DNA of 12,393 nt from CAINEC01 sp046303115 (GTDB lineage Bacteria; Bacteroidota; Bacteroidia; AKYH767-A; OLB10): assembly GCA_046303115.1 (NCBI GenBank), contig JBKCGZ010000169.1:1-12393 (forward strand). Direction: 5' to 3'. Each line of letters opens with the position of its first letter. Position 1 is the stretch's first letter. Below are positions 1-6,630 of the stretch, one piece after another. Position numbers and translations under genes: made by a program. The notes under the pieces were generated by a model. That model was not told the origin of the DNA, ran no database searches, and saw only the letters and a program-made list of their open reading frames with translations.

Positions 1-143
1 ATAGTGTTGCGTTCTGGGGACCATTATCATGGACAATGATCTTCGGATTAAGCTTTGCCACGGTACTTACACTAGTACTTGTTCCGGTAATGTACTTGAT
101 GATGGAAAAATTAAAAACAAGATTAAAAAGAGTGACGGGGTGA
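1..143 (+). CDS. RND-family efflux transporter, C-terminal end (partial)
   Basis: This is the 3' end of a gene whose start lies left of the window. Reading from base 3, 46 codons precede a TGA at 141-143. The peptide has the features of the last transmembrane helix of RND-superfamily pumps: an FWGPLSW segment, then a hydrophobic stretch including FGLSFATVLTLVLVPVMYL, then a short basic cytoplasmic tail (KLKTRLKR). In AcrB/CzcA-type and related pumps, a Gly-Leu followed by Thr-Leu and Val-Pro-x-x-Tyr is typical of this position. Such pumps sit in the inner membrane and use the proton gradient to expel drugs, metals or other compounds through an outer-membrane channel. The visible part is too short to tell the subfamily or substrate. 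The gene converges on rluF across a shared terminator hairpin. Confidence 0.75.
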   Translation, partial: SVAFWGPLSWTMIFGLSFATVLTLVLVPVMYLMMEKLKTRLKRVTG

Positions 144-160
144 TTTGATTTTAGTTAAAT

Positions 161-193
161 AAAAAGGGAGCACTTTTAGATGCTCCCTTTTTT
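161..193. terminator. Bidirectional intrinsic terminator between the RND gene and rluF
   Basis: AAAAAGGGAGCA at 161-172 pairs perfectly with TGCTCCCTTTTT at 181-192, with an 8-nt loop (CTTTTAGA). A T-run follows on the plus strand, and the A-run at the left gives the matching U-run on the minus strand. The hairpin lies between two convergent stop codons (141-143 and 201-203), as expected for a terminator that works in both directions. Confidence 0.9.
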
Positions 194-200
194 ATTTTTA

Positions 201-932
201 TTACTCATACGTCTTTGTCGAATGCTCCACCAACCTATTTAATTCATTCAGTTCTTCGGAAGTTAAATCGCGCCATTTACCTGGTGGCATATCTAGATCG
301 ATATGCATAATTCGTATACGTTTAAGCTTTGTCACTTCATATCCGAAATATTCACTCATTCTGCGTATTTGTCTGTTAAGGCCTTGCGTCAAAATTATTC
401 GAAAGCGAAAGCGATCTAATTTCTCAACGAAACATTTTTTTGTGGTTGTACCTAAAATCGGAACTCCGTTCGACATGCCGTCAATAAATTCATCCATGAT
501 TGGACGATCGACAGTTACGACATATTCTTTTTCGTGATTGTTTTTAGAGCGTAGAATCTTATTAACGATATCTCCATCACTCGTAAGTAGAATCAATCCT
601 TCACTCAGCTTATCTAATCGACCAATAGGAAAAATACGTTGAGGGTGATTGATGTAATCAATGATATTATCCTTTTCATTGTCAATGTCAGTAGTACAAA
701 CAATACCCACAGGTTTATTAAAAGCGATGTAGACAAAATCTTCTTTTGGTCTTGTCACTAGTTTATCGTCCACCATCACAACATCATCAGGAGTAATCTT
801 AGCGCCCATTACGGCAACGACTCCATTAACTTTAACACGACCTTCCTCCACCAATGTATCGGCTGCCCTACGGGAGCAGTAGCCAATTTCACTTAAAAAC
901 TTATTTATTCGTACAAGATTACCTTCTGACAT
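201..932 (-). CDS. rluF: 23S rRNA pseudouridine synthase, RluF type
   Basis: The 243-residue product matches the RsuA/RluB/E/F family of enzymes that convert specific uridines in rRNA to pseudouridine. An N-terminal S4 RNA-binding domain spans about residues 7-55 (RINKFLSEIGYCSRRAAD, then VNG). The catalytic domain follows, with FPIGRLDK at 101-108, where Asp107 is the expected nucleophile. The later motifs EKEY, GVPILGTTTKK, QGLNRQIRRM and GEWRDLT-like GKWRDLT resemble E. coli RluF (which modifies U2604 of 23S rRNA) more than RluB or RluE. The length suits RluF without its variable C-terminal tail. The ATG at 930-932 sits just before the S4 domain. No Shine-Dalgarno sequence is obvious, which is normal for this phylum. 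A Bacteroidota -7 box lies about 20 bp upstream. The family call is firm. The exact uridine target is inferred from similarity recalled from memory. Confidence 0.93.
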   Translation of the reverse strand: MSEGNLVRINKFLSEIGYCSRRAADTLVEEGRVKVNGVVAVMGAKITPDDVVMVDDKLVTRPKEDFVYIAFNKPVGIVCTTDIDNEKDNIIDYINHPQRIFPIGRLDKLSEGLILLTSDGDIVNKILRSKNNHEKEYVVTVDRPIMDEFIDGMSNGVPILGTTTKKCFVEKLDRFRFRIILTQGLNRQIRRMSEYFGYEVTKLKRIRIMHIDLDMPPGKWRDLTSEELNELNRLVEHSTKTYE

Positions 933-951
933 TTTGATTATTCTGAGAATA

Positions 952-959
952 CAAACTTA
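952..959 (-). promoter_or_regulatory. Probable -7 promoter box for rluF
   Basis: Read on the minus strand, 952-959 is TAAGTTTG, a perfect match to the Bacteroidota -7 consensus TAnnTTTG. It lies 19 bp upstream of the rluF ATG, which would give a very short leader. No good TTG or TTTG -33 element is present at the usual 17-23 bp spacing; the nearest TTG is about 29 bp away. The promoter call therefore rests on the -7 box and its position alone. Confidence 0.45.
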
Positions 960-1092
960 CTTCAATTTGCGGTTTTTCCCTCGTAAATCAAGGATATCAA
1001 CAATAAAACCCCTTAGTTGGTGGAAAAAAATCAATAATTAGATAATATTCTGCGAAACTTTTCGTAATATTATACTTCTAACCCCCTGTCCA

Positions 1093-1626
1093 TTGAAACT
1101 TCGAACAGAAGATATCGAGAATGAACGCAAAGCGAAATTTATGACGCTTTACAATCCATTGCACGAAAGACTCGTTCGATTCGTTCAAACATTAGTTTGG
1201 GACAAAGAAGAAGCAAGAGATATTGTATCAGAAACCATCCTTGCAGCTTACGAACATTTTGAAAAGGTAAAACATCACGAAGCGTTCTTATATTACCTTT
1301 TTACGATTGCCAAAAGAAAGATGAACCGCAGATATGTTCAACAGAAAAGGCAATCCCCCTGGACCGATGAGTTAAACGATAAAGCAGAAGATACTTCGCC
1401 TGATGCGCTAAAAAAGCTTCAGATTAAAGAATTAAAAGAGGCTATCGCTCATCTTCCAGAAAAATACAGAGAGCCACTGGTTTTATTTGAATTCAGTGGA
1501 TTAACAATTAAAGAAATTGCTGAGCTCTCACATCTAACAGAAAATGGGGTTAAATCAAGATTAGTTAGAGCGCGACAGCAACTTTCAGAAATTTTAGACG
1601 GAACATTACATGAAAAAGCTATTTAA
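1093..1626 (+). CDS. RNA polymerase sigma-70 factor, ECF family
   Basis: The 177-residue product has the two-domain layout of an ECF sigma factor. Region 2 spans about residues 24-87, with DIVSETILAAYEHF at 43-56 (the -10 recognition and core-binding helices) and AFLYYLFTIAKRKMNRR at 64-80. Region 4 spans about 112-166, with LPEKYREPLVL followed by the helix-turn-helix around SGLTIKEIAELSHLTENGVKSR. It would direct RNA polymerase to a specific set of envelope or stress promoters. The start is a TTG: an in-frame TAG lies upstream at 1039-1041, and no in-frame ATG occurs between that stop and the TTG. The first internal ATG (1141) would begin very close to region 2, so TTG is preferred but not proven. 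The next gene overlaps it by 17 nt, so the two are co-transcribed and probably translationally coupled. That arrangement is typical of a sigma factor followed by its membrane-bound regulator. Confidence 0.9.
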   Translation: MKLRTEDIENERKAKFMTLYNPLHERLVRFVQTLVWDKEEARDIVSETILAAYEHFEKVKHHEAFLYYLFTIAKRKMNRRYVQQKRQSPWTDELNDKAEDTSPDALKKLQIKELKEAIAHLPEKYREPLVLFEFSGLTIKEIAELSHLTENGVKSRLVRARQQLSEILDGTLHEKAI

Positions 1627-2671
1627 TAACGAATTAATTAATACTAACAACTTGGAAAAAGGAAAAACTGGGAATGCTGATTTAGATAATGCAATTTCTA
1701 ATGTTAAGGAAGAATCACTGATTTTCTCCGTTGAAGAAGCGAACTATCTTGTCGAAAATGCAATGACGAATGATGTAACTTCATCAGTAATAAAAAATAC
1801 AATTGTTATTGGAGGTGCTGTTTTATTATCTGCAGTATTTGGTTGGATGTACTATGAATTTAATCACAAACCATCGGATAATATTAACACAAATAATGTA
1901 GCTACTACAACAAGCAGAAGTCTTTCTATCAATGAAAGAAACAAAATTAAATTAAGTAGTAATGAAAATGAATTTTCAGATGGTAATTCAACAGAATTAA
2001 ATTCTACTGAATTGAATTCAACCAAGAATAATTCCACTGAAGTTATTTCAAATAGCAACATTCAAACAACAGTATCGAACAACAACACCAAAATATTTAG
2101 CAATAATCCTTCAGCTATATCAAATAGTACAACTACAGTAAAGAAGAATACCACTTCTTCTAATAAGCAAGCAACAAAATCAGCTTCTGACGATACTAAA
2201 AAAACAAATTCTAATTTTTCAAAAACCATTATTACGCAGAGATACTTTGATGATGGGTCTGCAAAAATGACGTTGGAATACAAAAATCAACCTGCTCGAA
2301 TTACGATTAATTCGAGAGGTATTGAATCCTTGTTTATTAATAGTGAAGAGGTAGACCCTTCTTACTATTACTTATATGAAGATCTTGCAATTGAAGCTTT
2401 CCGTCGCTCGAAAATAGAGCCACTTGCTGGCGCAACGCATGACGCAAATGCAAAACCAAATATCAATGCAATGATGACAGGCGCTTTGACCAGAAGAGGT
2501 TTAATCAAAGAAGGTGAAATCTTTAATTTTGAATTAACGCCATCGGTAGCGATTCTAAATTCTGTTTCATTGAAAGCGGATGTCCACAAAGACTTGTTGC
2601 AAGTGTATCAGTCGGCCTTTGGATCATCACTGCCAAGGGGTGGGAAATTTATTATTGACAATCAGCCTTAA
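1610..2671 (+). CDS. Single-pass membrane protein, putative anti-sigma factor or partner of the ECF sigma factor
   Basis: This 353-residue product has four visible parts. Residues 1-62 form a soluble, fairly acidic segment containing SVEEANYLVENAM, presumably cytoplasmic. Residues about 63-82 form one transmembrane helix (NTIVIGGAVLLSAVFGWMYY). Residues about 88-205 are a low-complexity Asn/Ser/Thr-rich linker with a short tandem repeat. Residues about 206-353 form a folded-looking C-terminal domain (RYFDDGSAKMTLEY, then INSRGIESLFINSEEVDP, then LTRRGLIKEGEIFNFELT, and a final GGKFIIDNQ). The C-terminal part resembles domains I recall after the membrane segment of Bacteroidota regulatory proteins, where a short strand-rich unit precedes 'GLI…F.L'. 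I cannot name a family with certainty. I see no zinc-binding HxxxCxxC anti-sigma motif and no FecR signature. The anti-sigma role is inferred from the 17-nt overlap with the sigma gene and the topology. The stretch could instead sense a periplasmic signal without binding sigma directly. Confidence 0.6.
   Translation: MKKLFNNELINTNNLEKGKTGNADLDNAISNVKEESLIFSVEEANYLVENAMTNDVTSSVIKNTIVIGGAVLLSAVFGWMYYEFNHKPSDNINTNNVATTTSRSLSINERNKIKLSSNENEFSDGNSTELNSTELNSTKNNSTEVISNSNIQTTVSNNNTKIFSNNPSAISNSTTTVKKNTTSSNKQATKSASDDTKKTNSNFSKTIITQRYFDDGSAKMTLEYKNQPARITINSRGIESLFINSEEVDPSYYYLYEDLAIEAFRRSKIEPLAGATHDANAKPNINAMMTGALTRRGLIKEGEIFNFELTPSVAILNSVSLKADVHKDLLQVYQSAFGSSLPRGGKFIIDNQP
1985..2044 (+). repeat. Four degenerate 15-bp tandem repeats coding NSTEL
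   Basis: Four consecutive 15-bp units encode NSTEL, NSTEL, NSTKN and NSTEV (residues 126-145 of the membrane protein). The units start AATTCAAC, AATTCTAC, AATTCAAC and AATTCCAC. Because the unit is a multiple of three, gain or loss of copies would change linker length without breaking the frame. The repeats lie in the Asn/Ser/Thr-rich linker just outside the membrane. Confidence 0.8.
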
Positions 2672-2693
2672 TCGTTTTGTAATTGATTAATTT

Positions 2694-2709
2694 CGGCAAC
2701 ACATTGCCG
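2694..2709 (+). other. Small hairpin between the membrane-protein gene and the secreted-protein gene
   Basis: CGGCAA at 2694-2699 pairs perfectly with TTGCCG at 2704-2709 around a CACA tetraloop. It lies 22 nt after the stop of the membrane-protein gene and 18 nt before the next ATG. It is followed by TTATAATTTGTG, not a continuous T-run, so it would be at best a weak terminator or a processing or mRNA-stability element. Confidence 0.35.
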
Positions 2710-2727
2710 TTATAATTTGTGTCCAAT

Positions 2728-3591
2728 ATGAAACGAATCTTATACATTCTTATATTAAACCTACTTTGCTTTAATACAAATGCACAAGAGGGTAAACTTT
2801 TCAAAACAAACTTATTTGAAATTCCAACAGATAAGTTCGAGCAATCCTCCGGCTTTACATTTAAAATCGCCTGCGACTCGAAAGAGAATATCGCATTCAA
2901 CGCTTGTTCATTACCCTATGTTTATTTATACAATGTAACTGGGACGCAATTTGATAGCATTAAACTTCCTACTACTAAATGCATACGTAACATGGAATTT
3001 GATGAATACGATAATCTTTTGATGATGGATAATGATGAGACTAATATTTATCGATACAACCTTGAAACGAAGAAACTGGAAGTAGTTAATTATACAAAAC
3101 CTGAGGACTGGTTTAAAATGCTGAATCATTATTTCAGAAATTTTGAAATTCCATCAATTCCAACTTACTATAGCAACAACGATTATCTTCAGGATTTTTA
3201 CTTCACTCGTTTCCCGTACTCTTATAATCTATTTTTGAATTACAAGAATGGTTACGTATATCAAACGCACTATAATTTTATTAAGCGAATTACGAATCAT
3301 AAGACATATTCAAATCTTAGAAAAAACGATTATTGGTTTTCGGATAATTTAACTCCTAAGAGTAAAGTCCTTTTAATCAATGATGAAAAACAAGCTGTGG
3401 TGTATTATGATCGTTTTTACAATTTGATTTACGAGAACTTCTCAAACAACATGTTGTTTGTTAATCCTGCGTTAGGAACCAATTCAGAACCAGCGCGATT
3501 TGATTATTGCACTAACATCAAGCAAGATAAAATCTATGGCATTGGAGGCTTTAACAAAAAAGCAATCCAAATTTCCAGTTGGTCTTTTTAA
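2728..3591 (+). CDS. Secreted protein of unknown function
   Basis: I do not recognise this 287-residue protein. The ATG at 2728 is chosen over an upstream in-frame GTG (2719) because it gives a clean signal peptide: MKR, then a hydrophobic core (ILYILILNLLCF), then cleavage probably after NTNA before QEG. No lipobox Cys is at the cleavage site, so it is likely periplasmic, surface or released. The mature part is rich in Tyr, Asn, Phe and Asp. Phrases such as VYLYNVTGTQFDSIKLP, MEFDEYDNLLMMDNDE and IYRYNLETKKLEVV suggest repeated beta-hairpins, as in beta-propeller proteins; this is a fold-level guess only. No T9SS C-terminal domain and no catalytic motif can be seen. It is 56 nt downstream of the sigma/membrane-protein pair on the same strand, so it may be part of that operon or a target of the sigma factor. 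Confidence 0.75.
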   Translation: MKRILYILILNLLCFNTNAQEGKLFKTNLFEIPTDKFEQSSGFTFKIACDSKENIAFNACSLPYVYLYNVTGTQFDSIKLPTTKCIRNMEFDEYDNLLMMDNDETNIYRYNLETKKLEVVNYTKPEDWFKMLNHYFRNFEIPSIPTYYSNNDYLQDFYFTRFPYSYNLFLNYKNGYVYQTHYNFIKRITNHKTYSNLRKNDYWFSDNLTPKSKVLLINDEKQAVVYYDRFYNLIYENFSNNMLFVNPALGTNSEPARFDYCTNIKQDKIYGIGGFNKKAIQISSWSF

Positions 3592-3618
3592 AAACCGATT
3601 CACTTAAATTATTGACAT

Positions 3619-3650
3619 AAAAAAAGAGGCCTTGTAAAAACAGGGCCTCT
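3619..3650. terminator. Intrinsic terminator for rplU-rpmA, shared with the convergent secreted-protein gene
   Basis: AGAGGCCTTG at 3625-3634 pairs over 10 bp (one G-T wobble) with CAGGGCCTCT at 3641-3650 around the loop TAAAAA. The A-run at 3619-3625 becomes a U-run after the hairpin on the minus strand, so it is a strong terminator for the rplU-rpmA transcript. On the plus strand the hairpin is followed by ATATATCTTA, so termination of the secreted-protein gene is probably weaker. It lies between two convergent stop codons. Confidence 0.9.
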
Positions 3651-3672
3651 ATATATCTTAAAGGGATTGTTA

Positions 3673-3936
3673 TTAAGCTTCTGCTACAGGCATTACTGTA
3701 ACATACGATTTATCATCTCTCTTTTTACGGAACATTACTGTACCATCTACTAAAGCAAATAACGTATGATCTTTTCCGATACCTACGTTTTCACCTGGAT
3801 GGTGCTTTGTACCACGCTGACGAACGATGATGTTACCTGCAATCACTCGTTGACCGCCATATATTTTAATACCTAAACGCTTACTGTGTGATTCACGACC
3901 GTTCTTGGAACTACCGACACCTTTCTTGTGAGCCAT
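3673..3936 (-). CDS. rpmA: 50S ribosomal protein L27
   Basis: The 87-residue basic protein is a full-length bacterial L27. It starts MAHKKGVGSSKNGRESHSKRLG, continues with YGGQRVIAGNIIVRQRGTKHHPG and GKDHTLFALVDGTVMF, and ends in a short variable tail. L27 sits at the peptidyl-transferase centre, where its flexible N-terminus reaches the tRNA acceptor ends. There is no N-terminal prepeptide of the kind cleaved off in Firmicutes; the mature start follows the Met directly. It is the second gene after rplU, 31 nt downstream, in the conserved L21-L27 order, and is followed by a strong terminator. Confidence 0.98.
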   Translation of the reverse strand: MAHKKGVGSSKNGRESHSKRLGIKIYGGQRVIAGNIIVRQRGTKHHPGENVGIGKDHTLFALVDGTVMFRKKRDDKSYVTVMPVAEA

Positions 3937-3967
3937 TTTATTTAAATTTTATTCGGTTAATAATTAA

Positions 3968-4279
3968 TTAAGCTGTGATTGATTCAATTTGGATCTTTGT
4001 AAATGATTGACGATGGCCATTCATTTTCTGATATCCCTTACGACGCTTCTTTTTAAATACTAAAACTTTGTCGCCTTTTACATGTGCCAAAACCTTAGCA
4101 GTAACTTTAGCTCCAGATACTGTAGGTGCTCCTACTTTAACAGAACCATTGTTATCTACCAACAATACTTGGTCAAAACTAACTGAATCTCCTTCATTTG
4201 CATCTAAACGATGAACGAAAACCGGCGCATCTTGAGATACTTTGAATTGTTGGCCGGCAATATTTACAATAGCGTACAT
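3968..4279 (-). CDS. rplU: 50S ribosomal protein L21
   Basis: The 103-residue product is a full-length L21, a 23S rRNA-binding protein of the large subunit. It shows the family's N-terminal YAIVNIAGQQFKV, the middle VLLVDNNGSVKVGAPTVSGA, and the basic KVLVFKKKRRKGYQKMNGHRQ, followed by the ending FTKIQIESI. The ATG at 4277-4279 gives the conserved N-terminus. It is the first gene of a two-gene operon with rpmA and has its own promoter in the 131-bp gap upstream. The predicted 5' leader is only about 30 nt, which leaves no room for a complex autoregulatory RNA structure. Confidence 0.98.
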   Translation of the reverse strand: MYAIVNIAGQQFKVSQDAPVFVHRLDANEGDSVSFDQVLLVDNNGSVKVGAPTVSGAKVTAKVLAHVKGDKVLVFKKKRRKGYQKMNGHRQSFTKIQIESITA

Positions 4280-4316
4280 GATAATTGATTATTACTTTCC
4301 TTCTTTTAAGGGAGGG

Positions 4317-4347
4317 CAAAGTTAATATTATCTTTAGAAATAAACAA
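4317..4347 (-). promoter_or_regulatory. Bacteroidota-type promoter of rplU-rpmA
   Basis: On the minus strand, TAACTTTG at 4317-4324 matches the -7 consensus TAnnTTTG exactly. A TTG at 4345-4347 lies 20 bp upstream of it, within the spacing usual for the -33 element of the primary sigma factor in this phylum. Transcription would start near 4310, about 30 nt before the rplU ATG. This is the most complete promoter I can see in the window. It separates the ribosomal operon from the upstream transporter gene. Confidence 0.75.
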
Positions 4348-4410
4348 GCAAGTGTTGAGAAAGTTGTTTTTAAATTCCTGAACGGCAACCTAAAATGTCT
4401 TAAATCACTG

Positions 4411-5301
4411 TTATTCAGTGTTTTTCTTCGGCTTAATGGCTATCAAACCTACCCCTCCTAAAATGGCTACCATAGCCAAAATCTGAATCCCATTAATTCT
4501 TTCGCCATCAGCAAAGCCCCAACACATCGCAACAATTGGAATCAAATAGGTCACAATGCTAGCGAATAACGGACCTGCAATCTTTACCAATTGAAAATAC
4601 AAATAATTAGAAACAGCGGTCCCAAATAAAGCCAATGTAAAAATACACCCAAACGAGAATTTAGCTTCAGGCATAGTACTAAAACGTTCGAGGAAATCAG
4701 TAGAGAATAGATAAATAGCGTAAGGAATTCCTACAAACAATAAACCTGCTCCGGATATTACCAATGAATTTATGGATGAAAGCTTTCCTTTTATTGTGTT
4801 AACACTTAATCCATAAAAAAGAGTTGCCAAAACAATTAAAGCAGCATAAAAGAAATTGAATTCTATACTTCCATCGGCTCTTAAAAAAACTAATCCTGCA
4901 GCGCCTAAAAATCCAACCGCTACACCTAAGTTTTGAAAAAGATTAAAACGTAACTTAAATATAACCGCTCCTATCAATAATGTAAATACGGGTGTTAGTC
5001 CGTTAAGCATACCAGCCACTGAACTACTCACATGTGTTTGTGCGGTTGCAAATAATAATGCGGGTAATCCAGAGCCAAATACTCCAACAATAAAAATAAA
5101 CTTCCATTTGTCTTTCGGAATATCCCTGAGTTTTGAGAAGATGAGCGGTAGTGTTGCAAAACAAGCTACCATCATTCGAATAGAAGCCAATTGATCTGGT
5201 CGAAAACTGATTAATCCACGCTTCATTAAAATAAATGAACTGCCCCAAATGAGTGATAATAATACAAGGTATATCCACTTTATCGACTTGCGTGGCTCCA
5301 T
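4411..5301 (-). CDS. EamA/DMT-family transporter (10-TM)
   Basis: The 296-residue hydrophobic protein has the size and internal two-fold layout of the drug/metabolite transporter superfamily: two EamA units of five helices each. Helices are visible at about 9-26, 35-55, 67-86, 93-114, 122-140, 149-167, 178-199, 216-236, 242-262 and 271-289. The family's N-terminal WGSSFI is at 19-24, with the RP and R-rich loop after helix 1, and the second unit carries FGTAVSNYLYF and a helix-breaking Pro in YLIPIVAM. Members export or import small metabolites such as amino acids or nucleobases across the inner membrane. The substrate cannot be told from sequence. The ATG directly follows the helicase stop codon with no intervening base, so the two are co-transcribed and probably translationally coupled. 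Confidence 0.92.
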   Translation of the reverse strand: MEPRKSIKWIYLVLLSLIWGSSFILMKRGLISFRPDQLASIRMMVACFATLPLIFSKLRDIPKDKWKFIFIVGVFGSGLPALLFATAQTHVSSSVAGMLNGLTPVFTLLIGAVIFKLRFNLFQNLGVAVGFLGAAGLVFLRADGSIEFNFFYAALIVLATLFYGLSVNTIKGKLSSINSLVISGAGLLFVGIPYAIYLFSTDFLERFSTMPEAKFSFGCIFTLALFGTAVSNYLYFQLVKIAGPLFASIVTYLIPIVAMCWGFADGERINGIQILAMVAILGGVGLIAIKPKKNTE

Positions 5302-6591
5302 TTATTTTCTTTTAGGTTTTGAAGATTTAAAATCTTTTCTTCCATGCACCTCTTTCTTCTCATGAAACGCACCTTTGAAATCAGGGTTATCTTTTCGCTT
5401 CTGACGATCAATTTCTCGCAACATATCCTGACGCTCTTCATAGGGAGTTGTTACTACCTCAACCCCTTCAGGCAATACAACCTTTTCAATTTTTTGCTTT
5501 ATCAAGGCTTGAATTTTCTCAATATGATACTCATCTGCAGGCGTCACAAACGTCAAAGAAGCTCCCGTCTTAAATGCCCTTCCTGTTCTTCCAATGCGAT
5601 GAACATAATCTTCATAAATAATAGGAACATCAAAATTAATCACATGACTTACATCAGGAATATCTAATCCGCGTGAAGCTAAATCAGTAGTAATTAAAAA
5701 ACGTAATTGCTCATCTTCTCTGAACGCTTGCATGGCGTTAATTCTCGTTTGCTGTGTTTTATTACCATGAATAATACGAACGTGATCAATTCCATAGACT
5801 CGCTCCATATATTTACCAATATCGGAAGCAATAGCTTTTGTCTTGCAAAAAACAATCACCTTCTTATAACTTTCATCTCTGAACAAGTAATTAAGTAGAT
5901 TGATTTTGGTTTTAATATTGGGAAGTTCATATACCACCTGACTAACAGTTTCGGCTGTACGAACTTCAGGTGCAATGTTTATTTCGATTGGAAAAGCCAT
6001 GAAATCTCCTGCGATCTTTTTTACAAGATCCGACATAGTAGCAGAAAACAATAAGTTTTGTCGTTTGCGTGGTAACACCTCTAAAATCCGATGGAACTGA
6101 GAGATAAAACTTTTATCCATCAAGCGCTCCGCTTCGTCTAAAATCAAAAACTTAATTTTCTTAGTTTGAATATGTCCTGCTAAATACAAATCTAAAAAAC
6201 GACCCGGTGACGCAACTAAAATGTCAATTCCATCTTTTATAAAGGCAATCTGTTCCTTTGCTCCTTGTCCACCAAAAACAACTGCATATCTTAAGTCAGT
6301 GTATTTTGTTAAATCCTTTAGTGCATTTCCAACTTGAATAGATAATTCGCGAGTAGGTACTAACACCAATGCTCTTGGCGAATCCTCCTGGGCATAATTC
6401 AATAAACGAAGTATTGGCAATAAATAGGCAGCCGTCTTGCCCGTACCAGTTTGAGCAATTCCTATTATATCTTGTCCTCCGAGAACAACAGGAATTGCCT
6501 TTTGCTGAATAGCAGTGGGCATTTCATAACCCAAATCACTTACAGCATTTAGTAATTGTCGGTTAAGTTTAAAATCGTTGAATGAATTCAC
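5302..6591 (-). CDS. DEAD-box family ATP-dependent RNA helicase (DEAE motif II)
   Basis: The 429-residue protein has all the helicase motifs in order: upstream F4 and Gln29 of the Q motif, AQTGTGKT (46-53), PTRELSIQ (79-86), GG (107-108), ASPGR (127-131), motif II (152-155), SAT (183-185), VFCKTK (247-252), TTDLASRGLDIP (301-312) and HRIGRTGR (331-338). It would unwind or remodel RNA duplexes using ATP, for instance in ribosome assembly or mRNA decay, as RhlE-type proteins do. Motif II reads DEAE, not DEAD, confirmed by a GAG codon. The C-terminal tail (about 390-429) is Lys/Arg-rich and disordered, typical of an RNA-binding extension. The start is a GTG at 6589-6591: an in-frame TAA lies 4 codons upstream, and the resulting N-terminus (M-N-S-F-N-D-F) fits the family. 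It follows the repeat-protein gene by 39 nt. Confidence 0.93.
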   Translation of the reverse strand: MNSFNDFKLNRQLLNAVSDLGYEMPTAIQQKAIPVVLGGQDIIGIAQTGTGKTAAYLLPILRLLNYAQEDSPRALVLVPTRELSIQVGNALKDLTKYTDLRYAVVFGGQGAKEQIAFIKDGIDILVASPGRFLDLYLAGHIQTKKIKFLILDEAERLMDKSFISQFHRILEVLPRKRQNLLFSATMSDLVKKIAGDFMAFPIEINIAPEVRTAETVSQVVYELPNIKTKINLLNYLFRDESYKKVIVFCKTKAIASDIGKYMERVYGIDHVRIIHGNKTQQTRINAMQAFREDEQLRFLITTDLASRGLDIPDVSHVINFDVPIIYEDYVHRIGRTGRAFKTGASLTFVTPADEYHIEKIQALIKQKIEKVVLPEGVEVVTTPYEERQDMLREIDRQKRKDNPDFKGAFHEKKEVHGRKDFKSSKPKRK

Positions 6592-6630
6592 GCTGCGAAA
6601 TTACAACTAATTATCGTGGTGAGGGAAGTA

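Noticed and set aside
1864..2283. Minus-strand open frames opposite the Asn/Ser/Thr-rich linker
   Set aside because: They are antisense to low-complexity AAT/ACA/TCA codons, giving Leu/Val/Phe-rich translations with no start context or domain; they are shadows.
2711..2719. TATAATTTG as a promoter for the secreted-protein gene
   Set aside because: It does not fit TAnnTTTG without a shift, lacks a -33 element at the right spacing and would start transcription at or inside the start codon.
4280..4316. Structured ribosomal-protein leader upstream of rplU
   Set aside because: The predicted transcript leader is only about 30 nt and shows at most a 4-bp stem; nothing supports a regulatory RNA.
4406..4420. 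Hairpin CACTG-TTATT-CAGTG spanning the stop codon of the EamA gene
   Set aside because: Only a 5-bp stem, no U-run after it on the minus strand and the stop codon lies in the loop; too weak to call a terminator.
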